Shown one piece after another: positions 9,265 through 18,165 of a stretch of 64,000 nucleotides of DNA. The stretch covers positions 124,001 through 188,000 of the forward strand of contig JAHJYW010000010.1 of assembly GCA_018827375.1 (NCBI GenBank), written 5' to 3'. The position numbers were made by a program, and so were the translations under genes. Under the pieces are notes generated by a model. The model was not told the origin of the DNA and ran no database searches. It was given only the letters and a program-made list of their open reading frames with translations. Position 1 is the stretch's first letter, and every line of letters starts with the position of its first letter. Source of the DNA: Alphaproteobacteria bacterium (GTDB lineage Bacteria; Pseudomonadota; Alphaproteobacteria; Caulobacterales; Hyphomonadaceae).

Positions 9265-9284
9265 AAAAAGACGGAGGGATACAC

Positions 9285-9521
9285 ATGCCGGTTGCACAAC
9301 TCTCGCGGGTCCGCAAATCCATCCTGCCCTTGATAGAGGATGACTGGAGCAGCATCGCAAACCGCGAATTGCCGGATCTGTCGGAAAAAGATGGCGTCTC
9401 CAGCCTGCAAAGCTGGAACCTCCACGTTTACATGCGGGCCGCGGCGCGCATGGGCACCGGTAGCAACGATATCTTGCCGAGCGACGTGATCTTCATCGAG
9501 CCGCCGCTCGCGCACGGATGA
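9285..9521 (+). CDS. Small protein of unknown function, first gene of amidohydrolase operon
   Basis: A 78-aa protein starting at ATG 9285, with GGAGGG seven bases upstream; the open frame extends back to 9165 but crosses the palindromic operator, so that start is rejected. I do not recognise the family. It is acidic, has no signal peptide, membrane segment or cysteine pair, and contains ILPLIEDDWSSIANRELPDL and a short repeat-like IFIEPPLAHG end. Its stop overlaps the next start (ATGA at 9518), so it is cotranslated with the second small protein and probably forms a pair with it. A role linked to the downstream amidohydrolase is inference from context only. Confidence 0.72.
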   Translation: MPVAQLSRVRKSILPLIEDDWSSIANRELPDLSEKDGVSSLQSWNLHVYMRAAARMGTGSNDILPSDVIFIEPPLAHG

Positions 9522-9772
9522 GCGGCGCCGTTATCAGCCGGGTCGATCTTGCGGCAGCCCATGACGGGGATGCCGAACTCAACGTGACGCTCCGGTACGA
9601 GAATGGTGGCCAGACCATGGTGGCGCTCGACGAATATGCCGTCCGCGTTCTCATGGCCTCATGTGACGCGACCTTGCCTGAAGACCTGATCGGGCAGGGC
9701 TGGCACCACGTGCGCGATGCGCTGGAAGCCGCCTCAAACAGGTTTGTGAATTCGAATTCAACGCAACAATAA
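9518..9772 (+). CDS. Small protein of unknown function, second gene of amidohydrolase operon
   Basis: An 84-aa cytosolic protein whose ATG overlaps the preceding stop (ATGA). I do not recognise a family. The first half (SRVDLAAAHDGDAELNVTLRYENGG) looks beta-stranded, the second half helical. No catalytic motif is evident. Codon usage is like the neighbours and it sits 21 bases before the amidohydrolase gene, which supports it being real. Its pairing with the 78-aa protein suggests two subunits of one small complex or accessory factors. Confidence 0.7.
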   Translation: MSGAVISRVDLAAAHDGDAELNVTLRYENGGQTMVALDEYAVRVLMASCDATLPEDLIGQGWHHVRDALEAASNRFVNSNSTQQ

Positions 9773-9793
9773 TTATAACGGAGGGACATCGAC

Positions 9794-11476
9794 ATGTATG
9801 ATCTTGTCATCAGAAACGGAAAAGTTGTCGACGGTACAGGCGCGCCAGCTTACGACGCGGACATCGCCGTCAAGGGAAACCGCATCGTCAAGATTGGTAA
9901 AGTGACGGAGGGTGCCCGCGAGGAGGTCGACGCGACCGGCAAGGTTGTCTCGCCCGGCTTTATCGATCCGCACACGCACTTCGATGCCCAGCTGCTCTGG
10001 GATGGCTGCGCCAAGCCCGCCCTCGCGCATGGCGTTACGACCATCGTGCCCGGCAACTGTTCGCTCTCACTCGCGCCCCTCAAGGCCAAGCACCGCATGA
10101 AGCTGGTCGGCATGTTCAACCAGATCGAAGAGATGCCCCTCAAGGCTTTCAAGGAAGGCGTCGTCTGGGATTGGGAAACCTTCTCCGAATACATCACGCG
10201 CATCCGCAAGGGCCTCGCCATCAATGTGGCGCCGCTGGTCGGCCATTCGGTCATCCGCCTCTGGGTCATGAACGAGGCCGCGACGGAACGTACGGCAACG
10301 GATGCCGAGATCGCCGAGATGCAGGGCGTCCTGCGCGAATGCCTCGATGCCGGCGCCGCTGGCCTCTCGACGAGCTATGTCGACATGGACGAAAAACTCC
10401 TGCCAGTTCCGAGCCGCTACGCGGATGCCCGCGAAGTTGAGGCCCTGGCCAGCGTGCTCGGCGAATATGGCCGCGTACTCCAGATCGTGCCGGAATTCTA
10501 CGATTCCGATCTCACAATCGCGCGCCTCGACCAGCTTGCCGAGCTGTCGCTGAAGTACAATATCCCGACCACGTTCTCGCCGCTCTTCATGAACGCCGAC
10601 AATGTCGACGCCGTGAACCGCGTCATGGCGCGTGTCGATGAACAGTTTGCGCGTGGCGCCCGCGTCTGGCCCCAGGTCCAGACCCGTCCGATCGACATCA
10701 GTTTCAGTTTCTCGGTGCCGAGCCTGCTCTTCATGCGCTTTCCGAGCTGGTATCGGATCATGCGCTTCGGTACGCCCGAAGAGATCATCGCGTTCTTCAG
10801 CGACGCCGATAATCGCAAGAAACTGATCCCGGAAGTGGCACCTCTGCAAGGCCTGTGGCCAACACTGGTCCTGCGTCACGTCGAGACGGATGCGAACCAG
10901 AAATACGTCGGCAAGACGCTGAAAGAGATCGCCGAACTGCGCAACACAACGCCCATCGAGGCGATGATGGACCTGTCGGTCGAAGAGGGCCTAGAAGCCC
11001 ACTTCCTGTCGGCTGGCATGGGTCATAATGATGATGCAAAGGTTGCTGGTCTGCTCAACCATCCGCATGTGCACATTGGTGCCAGCGATGGCGGCGCCCA
11101 CATCCTCTCATTCTCCACCTATGGTGACACCGGCTACCTGTTCTCGCACTTCGTGCGTGACCTGAACCTCATGACAGTCGAGTTGGCCGTCAAGAAAATC
11201 ACCTCTGACACAGCCGCCATCTGGGGCATCCCTGATCGCGGTCTGCTCAAGGAAGGCATGATTGCCGACATTGCCGTTTTCGATCTCTCCACCATTGCGC
11301 GTGGCGAAGAGAAGTTCGTCAATGATGTTCCGGGCGACGGTCATCGCTATGTCCGCGACTCCCATGGTGTCGATACCGTGATCGTCGGCGGCGGCATCGC
11401 GTGGTCTGAGGCCGAAGGCTATCAGGACGTGCGCGGCGAAGTGCTTCCGGGCGTGCGCGAAATGGCTGCCGCATGA
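9794..11476 (+). CDS. N-acyl-D-amino-acid deacylase-like amidohydrolase
   Basis: Amidohydrolase-superfamily TIM barrel, 560 aa, cytosolic. The metal-binding HTH motif (His60, His62) follows the usual small beta-domain, and GNCS at about 87-90 supplies the metal-ligand cysteine typical of D-aminoacylases. The late SDGGAHI (Asp at about 432) supplies the catalytic aspartate. The C-terminal segment returns to the beta-sandwich (GMIADIAVFD). Known relatives hydrolyse N-acyl-D-amino acids or related cyclic amides; the true substrate here is unknown. GGAGGG precedes ATG 9794. The next gene overlaps by ATGA. Located behind a TetR-type operator with an epoxide hydrolase and a flavoenzyme, it probably belongs to catabolism of an amide-containing natural product. 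Confidence 0.85.
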   Translation: MYDLVIRNGKVVDGTGAPAYDADIAVKGNRIVKIGKVTEGAREEVDATGKVVSPGFIDPHTHFDAQLLWDGCAKPALAHGVTTIVPGNCSLSLAPLKAKHRMKLVGMFNQIEEMPLKAFKEGVVWDWETFSEYITRIRKGLAINVAPLVGHSVIRLWVMNEAATERTATDAEIAEMQGVLRECLDAGAAGLSTSYVDMDEKLLPVPSRYADAREVEALASVLGEYGRVLQIVPEFYDSDLTIARLDQLAELSLKYNIPTTFSPLFMNADNVDAVNRVMARVDEQFARGARVWPQVQTRPIDISFSFSVPSLLFMRFPSWYRIMRFGTPEEIIAFFSDADNRKKLIPEVAPLQGLWPTLVLRHVETDANQKYVGKTLKEIAELRNTTPIEAMMDLSVEEGLEAHFLSAGMGHNDDAKVAGLLNHPHVHIGASDGGAHILSFSTYGDTGYLFSHFVRDLNLMTVELAVKKITSDTAAIWGIPDRGLLKEGMIADIAVFDLSTIARGEEKFVNDVPGDGHRYVRDSHGVDTVIVGGGIAWSEAEGYQDVRGEVLPGVREMAAA

Positions 11477-12435
11477 GTTGGCCGGGTGTCACGCAGCGTC
11501 GCATTGCTACCAACGGAATTGAACTGAACATTGCCGAGGCAGGTGAGGGGCCCCTTGTGCTTCTCGTCCACGGCTTCCCGGAATCCTGGTATTCCTGGCG
11601 TCATCAGTTCAAGCCCCTGGCCGATGCTGGCTATCACGTCGTCGCGCCAGACATGCGCGGCTATGGCAAGAGCGACAAGCCTGAAGCCATTGAGGCCTAT
11701 AACCAGGTCGAAGTGGTCAACGACATTGTCGGCCTCATCCCGGCGCTCGGCTACGAGACAGCGGTTGTGATCGGGCATGACTGGGGCGCGCCAACGGCGT
11801 GGGCCACGGCGCTCCACCATCCGGACAAGGTCCGGGCGGTCGGTGCCATGTCCGTGCCCTTCCTGCCGCGCTCCCCGGTGCCGCCCATGGCAATGCTCCG
11901 GGAAATGTACAAAGGCCAGTTCTTCTACCAGCTGTATTTCTTCGAGCCGGGCGTCGCAGAGGCCGAGTTCGAAGCTGACATCCGCACCGCCTTGCGCAAG
12001 TTTCTCGTCATGGCTGGCGGGGAGACGGATCTCACGACGCTGGCGCCCAAGGCCGAAGACGACGACATGTTTTCCAGCCTGCCATATCCGGAAACGCTGC
12101 CCGACTGGGTCAGCGAAGAGGATCTCGATTTCTACGAGGCCGAATTCAAGCGCTCGGGCATGCGTGGTCCGCTCAACTATTATCGCAATCACGACCTCGC
12201 ATGGAAACTCACTGAAGGGGCGCCGACGACCATCTCTCAACCGGCCTTCTTCGTGGCAGGCACTAATGATGGCGTCATCATGATGGCTGAAGAGGCCCTC
12301 AAGATCATGCCCATGTTCGTGACCGACCTGCGCATCAACAAGCTGATCCCTGGTGCCGGTCACTGGACGCAGCAGGAAGCGCCTGAAGCCGTGAATGAAA
12401 CCATTCTCGAATTCCTGCAGGAGCTGGATGGATGA
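11473..12435 (+). CDS. Alpha/beta hydrolase, soluble epoxide hydrolase-like
   Basis: A 320-aa enzyme with the epoxide-hydrolase signature: oxyanion motif HGFPESWYSWR, nucleophile Asp103 in GHDWGA (Asp rather than Ser, which favours epoxide hydrolase or haloalkane dehalogenase chemistry), acid residue in VAGTNDG and catalytic His297 in GAGHWTQQ. The HGFPE motif favours epoxide hydrolase over dehalogenase. It starts within the stop of the amidohydrolase gene (ATGA) and its own stop overlaps the next start, so it is in the middle of a coupled operon. It may open an epoxide formed by the downstream flavoenzyme; that link is inference. Confidence 0.86.
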   Translation: MSWPGVTQRRIATNGIELNIAEAGEGPLVLLVHGFPESWYSWRHQFKPLADAGYHVVAPDMRGYGKSDKPEAIEAYNQVEVVNDIVGLIPALGYETAVVIGHDWGAPTAWATALHHPDKVRAVGAMSVPFLPRSPVPPMAMLREMYKGQFFYQLYFFEPGVAEAEFEADIRTALRKFLVMAGGETDLTTLAPKAEDDDMFSSLPYPETLPDWVSEEDLDFYEAEFKRSGMRGPLNYYRNHDLAWKLTEGAPTTISQPAFFVAGTNDGVIMMAEEALKIMPMFVTDLRINKLIPGAGHWTQQEAPEAVNETILEFLQELDG

Positions 12436-13940
12436 CGGAGTCAGTCCTCATTATCGGTGCGGGCATTGGCGGTCTCTGCACGGCGCTGGCGCTCGCGCCA
12501 ACGGGACGGGAGATCACGCTTATCGAGCGCGATGCCCCGCCGCCCGGCGATGACCCGGACCAGGTTTTCCATGAGTGGAAGCACACAGGCGTCGGCCACC
12601 TGCGCCAGAGCCACGCCTTCCTCGCGCGGCTCCGGTCGATCATCAAGCGTGACCACCCACGCCTGATGCAGGAACTGCTCGACATGGGTGTGCGTGAGCT
12701 GACATTCGACGCCATGCTGAGCGACCTGCAGCGCGATGATTACATCCCCGAACCGAGCGACGCTGAACTTACCATCATCACCAGCCGCCGAACGACGCTC
12801 GAACTCGCAATGCGTCGCTATGTCGGCACACTCGAGAACGTCACCATCCGTTCCGGCTTCCTCGTGCGCCGCCTGATCACGGACAAGGGCGTCGACGGCG
12901 TCGTCAATGTCCGCGGCGTATCCGGCGACAGCGACGGCGAAGAGACATCAGTCCCTGGCGATATCGTCGTCGACGCCTCCGGAAAGAACGGGTTCACGAT
13001 CGACCAGCTGAAGATCGATGGCGCTGACTTTCCTGAAGAGGCCGAGTCCGCCGGCATTCTCTACTTCACCCGACACTATCGCCTGAAGCCCGGAATGGAC
13101 GAGCCCTCCCGCATCGATAACCCGCCCCCCAGCGGCGACCTCGGCTTCGTCAAGTTCGGCGTCTTCCCGGGCGACAATGGCTGCTTTTCGATTACCATGG
13201 CTGTGCCCGAAGTCGAGATGGAATTGCGCAAGGCCATCCTCAATCCCGACATCTTCCACGAAATGACCCAGCTCCTGCCGGGCCTTGCTCCTTGGACGGA
13301 CTCCGAACGGTCAGACCCGGTTGGCCGTGTCCACGGCATGGGCGACCTGATCAGCCGCTGGCGCGATCTCGTTGTCGAAGGCAAGCCGCTCACGCGTCAT
13401 TATTTTGCCCTAGGGGATACGCTGATCCGCACCAATCCGCTCTATGGCCGCGGCTGTTCCTTCGCTGCCGTCAGTGGCCAGGTCCTGTGCGAGACACTGG
13501 AAGCATCGTCTGATCCCGACGCGCGCACCGTCGCTTATCATCAGCGCCTGCTCACCGAGCTGAAACCCTACTACCTTAACCAGCGCGCCCAGGACCGCGC
13601 CGCCATCAAGCGCGCACGTCAGGCGCTCACCCCTGACTACAAGCCGGGCTTTCGCGCCCGCCTCATGCAGGGCTTCTTCGATGACGGCGTCCGCATCGCC
13701 CTGCGCTATGATACCGGCATGCTGCGCGATGCCATGCGCGGTTTCCACATGCTGGAGCATCCCAACAAATGGCTCGGCAAGCCAGGCAACTTCGCCAAGG
13801 TCATGTACTATTGGGCGCGCGGTCCCAAGCGCAACGCGGCGGCCTATCCTCCAAAGGCCGGTCCTGAGCGCAACGAGATGATCAAGGCATTGTCCCTCGA
13901 CTATCAGGCTGATATCGACCGCATCGCGCAAGGGGCCTGA
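12432..13940 (+). CDS. FAD-dependent oxidoreductase (UbiH/PHBH-like monooxygenase family)
   Basis: A 502-aa flavoprotein. The N-terminal Rossmann motif GAGIGGLCTALAL (about residues 8-20) ends in an acidic strand (LIERD). The second FAD motif is FALGDTLIRTNPLYGRGCSFA, as in class A flavin monooxygenases and geranylgeranyl-reductase-like enzymes. Segment GHLRQSHAFLARLR is common in uncharacterised members. It overlaps the upstream hydrolase (ATGA) and is followed five bases later by the TetR gene. Epoxidation or hydroxylation of the operon's substrate would fit the adjacent epoxide hydrolase, but neither reaction is proven by sequence. Confidence 0.8.
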   Translation: MTESVLIIGAGIGGLCTALALAPTGREITLIERDAPPPGDDPDQVFHEWKHTGVGHLRQSHAFLARLRSIIKRDHPRLMQELLDMGVRELTFDAMLSDLQRDDYIPEPSDAELTIITSRRTTLELAMRRYVGTLENVTIRSGFLVRRLITDKGVDGVVNVRGVSGDSDGEETSVPGDIVVDASGKNGFTIDQLKIDGADFPEEAESAGILYFTRHYRLKPGMDEPSRIDNPPPSGDLGFVKFGVFPGDNGCFSITMAVPEVEMELRKAILNPDIFHEMTQLLPGLAPWTDSERSDPVGRVHGMGDLISRWRDLVVEGKPLTRHYFALGDTLIRTNPLYGRGCSFAAVSGQVLCETLEASSDPDARTVAYHQRLLTELKPYYLNQRAQDRAAIKRARQALTPDYKPGFRARLMQGFFDDGVRIALRYDTGMLRDAMRGFHMLEHPNKWLGKPGNFAKVMYYWARGPKRNAAAYPPKAGPERNEMIKALSLDYQADIDRIAQGA

Positions 13941-13945
13941 GCCCG

Positions 13946-14671
13946 ATGGGAGAGGCAGTGACCGAAGAGACCGGCAAACGCGAACAGGCCAAGGCCGAGC
14001 GGCGATCCCGCATCGTCCAGGCCGCGCGTGACCTTATCCGCGAGACGGGCGACACCAACCTGTCCATGCGCATGATCGCCAAGCGCGCCGATGTCAGCCT
14101 CGCGACGCCTTACAACCTCTTCGGCTCCAAGCGCGCCGTCGTGCTCGCCGTCTTCGAGGACGAGCGCGACTTCGCCGTCCGCTTCAGCAAGATCAAGGCG
14201 GCCAATGCCATCGACCGGTTGTTCTCGGCGCAGGCGCTCGCGTCCAGCTACTTCACCGACGACCCGGACTTCTACCAGACCATCTGGAAAGCCCTGCTCG
14301 ATACGCGCAGCCCGAACGACACAGGCCTCGCCACGCCTGAGCGCCTTGAGCGCAACAGCGCCGCCTGGCGCGCACTGATAGAGGCGGCGCAGGCCGAGGG
14401 GCTCATCAATGCCCGTTTCGCGTCCGAGGCGCTGGAACGCACGCTCTCCTATCTCGCCAATGGCGTCATGCTTTCCTGGGTGCTTGGCACGCTCGAGACA
14501 CGCGACCTGCAGGCCGCTGGCGCCCTCGGCTATGCCGTCGTCCTGCGCGGCGCCGCTACGGGCAAGGGCGTTGCCATGCTTGACGAGCGGATCGCCACAC
14601 TCGAAGCCCTGCTGCACCACGAAGACGCCCCCGTTCCCGGCCGCAAGCAGGCCGCAAGCCGCGGCGGCTGA
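13946..14671 (+). CDS. TetR-family transcriptional regulator
   Basis: A 241-aa protein with an N-terminal TetR DNA-binding domain: helix SRIVQAARDLIRETGDTNLS, recognition helices MRMIAKRADVSLATPYNLFGSKRAVVLAV. The C-terminal ligand domain is not recognisable. It is the last gene of the operon starting at 9285, so it probably represses its own operon through the palindrome at 9239-9264. GTG 13958, three bases after GGAGAGG, is an alternative start that would remove four residues. Confidence 0.87.
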   Translation: MGEAVTEETGKREQAKAERRSRIVQAARDLIRETGDTNLSMRMIAKRADVSLATPYNLFGSKRAVVLAVFEDERDFAVRFSKIKAANAIDRLFSAQALASSYFTDDPDFYQTIWKALLDTRSPNDTGLATPERLERNSAAWRALIEAAQAEGLINARFASEALERTLSYLANGVMLSWVLGTLETRDLQAAGALGYAVVLRGAATGKGVAMLDERIATLEALLHHEDAPVPGRKQAASRGG

Positions 14672-14784
14672 GCCCGCTTTCCGGGCGCCCCGCGCCTCTG
14701 CCACCGCAAGCACACGCATTTCGCTTCACGCGCCCCGCGCCCATGCGCTAACCTCCGCTGAGAAAAACCGTTCGGGGGACAATC

Positions 14785-16260
14785 ATGCCATACCGCTGCC
14801 GCAGCCTGCTGCTCCTGGCCTGCCTCGTGCTCGCCGCCTGCGTCACGCCCCTCCAGCGCGACCTCGACACCACGCTCAATCCGCCCGAAATCGCGGGCGT
14901 CCGCTGGGGCATCCTCGTCACGGACGCGCAGGGCCGCGAGGTCGCCGCCATCAACCCCGACCAGCGCTTCCTTCCGGCCTCCAACACCAAGCTCTTCACC
15001 ACAGCCGCCGCCTTCCGCTGGCAGGACGATCTCGCCGCCATGCTCCCGCGCCTCACCACCTTCGTCGCCCTCGAGGATGTCGGCGAAACCGGCGCCCCCA
15101 CACTCGTCCTCCACGGACGCGGCGACCCCCACCTCACTGACACGCCAGACTGCGAAACCCGCTGCCTCGCCACGCTGGCGGACGCCGTCGCCGCCATCGG
15201 CCTCACCAGTCTCACCCATGTCGTCGGCGACGACACATGGTTCCCTGATGAGCGCTGGGGCCCCGGCTGGAGCTGGGACGACCTGCAGACTTCCTATGGC
15301 ACCGCCACATCCGCCCTCACCATCAACGACAATACCGCCACGCTCACCGTCGCCCCCGCCGGTGAAGGCGCCCCGGCGACGGTCACCTGGGCCCCCGGCG
15401 ACGCCGCCTACACAATCGTCAACCACACCGTCACGGCAGAGTGGCCGGGGCAGGGCGACGAGGCCCCGGAAGACGACCTCATCGTCTCCCATCTGCCCGG
15501 CACCGCCATCGTGCACGTCGCCGGTCACGTCCCGCCTGGCAGCGCCCCGCGAAGCTTCGCGCTCGGCCTCGACGATCCGGCCCTCACTGCCGCTACGCGC
15601 CTCACCGCCCTGCTGCAGGCGCGCGGCATCAGTGTCGAAGGCCCGCCCATGGCCCGTCATCGTGCGCCCGGCACGCCGCCTGAGGCCGCCTTCACCGGCC
15701 TTGAAAATGGCGACCCGCCGCTCGCCGCGCTGGCCCCGCCTGCCTTTCCCGATGCGCTGGCCGACATTTCCAAGGACAGCCAGAATCTCTATGCCGAACT
15801 CATGCTGCGCCATCTCGGCCATCTCAGCGAGGATGGCGCCGCCGAGGATGGTCTCGCCCGCGTCGACGCCTTGCTGGAAGAGGCAGGCGCCGCCCCGAAC
15901 GGTCACGACCTCTTCGACGGCTCCGGCATGTCAGTCTACAACCGCGTCAGCCCACGGACCATCGTCGCGCTACTCACCTACGCCGCCGCGCAGGACTGGG
16001 GCAGCGCATGGAAAGACACATTCCCCATCGGCGGCGTCGACGGCTCGCTCCAGCGACGCTTTCGCGGGACCATCCTCGAAGGCAAGATGTTCGCCAAGAC
16101 CGGCACCCTTAAAGGCACGAACGCCCTCTCCGGCTACATGACCGCCGCCAGCGGCCAGACCCTCACCTTCGCCATAATCGCAAACGAGCGCCCGCTCGCC
16201 GTATCATCCGCCACGCCGATGATAGACGCCGCACTGGTCAGGATTGCGGAGGCTAATTGA
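14785..16260 (+). CDS. dacB: D-alanyl-D-alanine carboxypeptidase/endopeptidase, PBP4 (DacB) type lipoprotein
   Basis: A 491-aa penicillin-binding protein of the S13 peptidase family. The three active-site motifs are present in order: SNTK (Ser66, Lys69), SQN (in KDSQNLYAELMLR) and KTG (about 438-440). Signal peptide with lipobox LAAC (Cys19) predicts a lipoprotein, unlike E. coli PBP4, which is soluble. It trims or cuts peptidoglycan peptides in the periplasm. The gene is extremely rich in C-ending codons compared with the fucose genes downstream. GGGGG lies upstream of ATG 14785. No functional link with the flanking TetR operon is visible. Confidence 0.9.
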   Translation: MPYRCRSLLLLACLVLAACVTPLQRDLDTTLNPPEIAGVRWGILVTDAQGREVAAINPDQRFLPASNTKLFTTAAAFRWQDDLAAMLPRLTTFVALEDVGETGAPTLVLHGRGDPHLTDTPDCETRCLATLADAVAAIGLTSLTHVVGDDTWFPDERWGPGWSWDDLQTSYGTATSALTINDNTATLTVAPAGEGAPATVTWAPGDAAYTIVNHTVTAEWPGQGDEAPEDDLIVSHLPGTAIVHVAGHVPPGSAPRSFALGLDDPALTAATRLTALLQARGISVEGPPMARHRAPGTPPEAAFTGLENGDPPLAALAPPAFPDALADISKDSQNLYAELMLRHLGHLSEDGAAEDGLARVDALLEEAGAAPNGHDLFDGSGMSVYNRVSPRTIVALLTYAAAQDWGSAWKDTFPIGGVDGSLQRRFRGTILEGKMFAKTGTLKGTNALSGYMTAASGQTLTFAIIANERPLAVSSATPMIDAALVRIAEAN

Positions 16261-16634
16261 TGATTTTTCGTATTTGGGAGGTGGTCCATCCAAGGCAACC
16301 AGAATTCAGCCTTTGTGTTTAAAGAAGGGTCCCATGGGGGATTTTCGGAGCTCTGTATTCGCGTTTTGAAGTGCCCGAAAACGAGCGGGAATTTCACGAA
16401 GTTTAGGAGCGTCAATTAGTTGGCTCGTAGCGATACTCGCGAGCCCGAATGTTCCCATCCCAGTCAAGACCGATGCAATCTTGCCCGATTGAAATTTTGA
16501 GGGATTCCAAGCGCCATCTTAATTCGTCGTCAGAGGTACTCATTTGGCGCGTTCTCCAAATCGGACATCTTTTGAGTCTCAACTAAATTTACTAGCATTC
16601 TTGTCATGCTCCGAAGTTCTAATCAAACCACCTA
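16261..16634. other. AT-richer intergenic stretch between dacB and a hypothetical gene
   Basis: This 374-base gap is clearly less GC-rich than both neighbours. It holds one possible short minus-strand ORF (16412-16543, listed separately) and no terminator hairpin, tRNA or repeat that I can see. It may be the remnant of a small horizontally acquired segment. Confidence 0.4.
16412..16543 (-). CDS. Possible 43-aa small ORF or gene remnant
   Basis: ATG at 16543 preceded by GGAG ten bases upstream, running to TGA at 16414-16412. The peptide is hydrophilic (starts MSTSDDELRWRLESLKIS, ends EYRYEPTN) and resembles no family I know. Base composition is unlike the neighbouring GC-rich genes. It could be a real small protein, a truncated remnant of a mobile-region gene, or chance. 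Confidence 0.25.
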   Translation of the reverse strand: MSTSDDELRWRLESLKISIGQDCIGLDWDGNIRAREYRYEPTN

Positions 16635-17150
16635 GTGGCACCTCAACCCCACCACCCTGAAGCAACCCTCGCCCAGCGCACCCGCGCCGAACTCGCCCGG
16701 CTCGAAATCATCATCCGGCGCCTGCTCATGTTGATGGCCCTTGGGCTCGAGCTGCCGCCTGTGCCTGTTCGGGCATCGTCCGGGCATCATTCGGGCACCG
16801 AGCGCGTCGAAACGAAAGCCTCAACGGGCCTGCACGGCCTGTCGCCCCGCTGCCTGGGGCCTGACATGGATCGGGGCGGCTTGGAGACAGCAGGCAGGGC
16901 GATCGGACCCGTTCCGGCCGCCTCGCTGCTCGCCCGCCTCGCGGAATTGCAGGAATTGCTCGCCGCCCCCGAGGCCCACGCCAAACGCCTTGCCCGCACG
17001 CTGGAACGCCAGCGCAAGTCGAGCGAAGCGGCACCCATGGCGCTTCCCATGGTCCGCACCCATCGCATGCCGCCTGAGCTGGGCGCCATCGCGACCGCGC
17101 TGCCGGAATTCCTGCGCGACGCGTTCAAAAGCTGGGAAAGCTCGGGCTGA
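16635..17150 (+). CDS. Hypothetical protein, helical and Arg/Ala-rich
   Basis: A 171-aa open frame from GTG 16635. I do not recognise it. The N-terminal part has a helix (TRAELARLEIIIRRLLMLM), a low-complexity centre, then another helical stretch (LLARLAELQELLAAPEAHA) and a C-terminus with LPEFLRDAFKSW. No signal peptide or convincing membrane segment. Codon usage fits a GC-rich real gene, but the start is uncertain (an ATG at 16728 is later in the frame) and no ribosome site stands out. Confidence 0.5.
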   Translation: MAPQPHHPEATLAQRTRAELARLEIIIRRLLMLMALGLELPPVPVRASSGHHSGTERVETKASTGLHGLSPRCLGPDMDRGGLETAGRAIGPVPAASLLARLAELQELLAAPEAHAKRLARTLERQRKSSEAAPMALPMVRTHRMPPELGAIATALPEFLRDAFKSWESSG

Positions 17151-17409
17151 ATCCGCATCACAAACAGACCCCCATGCCGGGTGCCCCAAAGGGCGTTTCC
17201 GGTTGCACGTGCAATAGGCTGTACAATCGCTCCGGACTTTGAGACAAAGTCAGACCATTCCTCCCGGGATTTGCCCGTCGCGACACTTGCGACGCGCACG
17301 AATCCAATTCGGCCGCTCGACCGGCCGGCAATCGCAAAGGGGCACTTTTCGTGTCCTGCTGCAGGTAAAAAGGGAAGCGGCGTTCAACGTCGTTCCATGA
17401 GGGGGAAGA

Positions 17410-18075
17410 ATGAAACAATCGGAACGGCGCAAGCAGTCGTCGGACAAGCTGATCAATGCCTATCTGGAACTGGCTGCGGAAGAGGGTGTTTCGGCGCTCA
17501 CCTTCGACAAGATCGGCATAAGGGCTGGCTATAGTCGCAACCTGGCTTTCCACAAGTTCGGGTCCAAGAGCGGTTTGCTCGATGCCGTGATCAACCATCT
17601 CCATGATTCGATGGAGGTCGTGCGCCAGGAGGCCAATCTCGAGACCCTCTCCGGCCTCGACGCGCTGCTCCTCTATTGCGAGATCCATTTCGAATCGCTG
17701 GAGGAACTGGCTGAAATCCGTGCCTATTTCGTCCTGATGAGCGAAGCCATCGCCACGCTGTCGGATGTCAGGCCAATATTCGCCCAATCGCACGTCCGCT
17801 CGAACACAGAACTTCGGCGCCTTTTTACCCGTGGTTTCGACGATGGCTCCCTGCGCAAGGGCGTCGATATCGAGATGGCAACCATGATGATTACGACCCA
17901 GATCATCGGCATGTCATCCCAGTATCTGATCGATCCGGACTTTCCGCTCAAGGCCGCAGCAGCCGAATTGCAGTCGCTTATTCGCAATGCCTACGGCTCT
18001 GCAATGCCCAAAAGGGTTTGGAATGAATCGCCTTCCAGAGCTATCGCAACGGCAAGTCGCCTCCGACAAAGATAA
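17410..18075 (+). CDS. TetR-family transcriptional regulator
   Basis: A 221-aa regulator with an N-terminal TetR HTH: SSDKLINAYLELAAEEGVSALTF-type helix then KIGIRAGYSRNLAFHKFGSKSGLLDAV. ATG 17410 follows GGGGGAAGA. It lies 90 bases upstream of the TBDR at 18166 in the same direction and is the likely regulator of that receptor and the symporter behind it. The ligand-binding half is not recognisable. Confidence 0.86.
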   Translation: MKQSERRKQSSDKLINAYLELAAEEGVSALTFDKIGIRAGYSRNLAFHKFGSKSGLLDAVINHLHDSMEVVRQEANLETLSGLDALLLYCEIHFESLEELAEIRAYFVLMSEAIATLSDVRPIFAQSHVRSNTELRRLFTRGFDDGSLRKGVDIEMATMMITTQIIGMSSQYLIDPDFPLKAAAAELQSLIRNAYGSAMPKRVWNESPSRAIATASRLRQR

Positions 18076-18165
18076 CACTATACAACTAGATTAATCGATA
18101 TTAGCTTCCCAATAACGCCGCGCCGGAGAGTGCGGTCTAAAGAACGATTCTGGGAGGAATTATCG

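Noticed and set aside
9165-9284. Upstream start for the 78-aa protein
   Set aside because: The extension crosses the 26-bp palindrome and the predicted promoter; ATG 9285 has a good ribosome site.
14530-15906. Long open frame (458 codons) on the minus strand opposite dacB
   Set aside because: The composition is an artefact of the strongly C-ending codons of dacB. The translation is Gly/Arg/Glu-rich without domains and would cover the TetR end as well.
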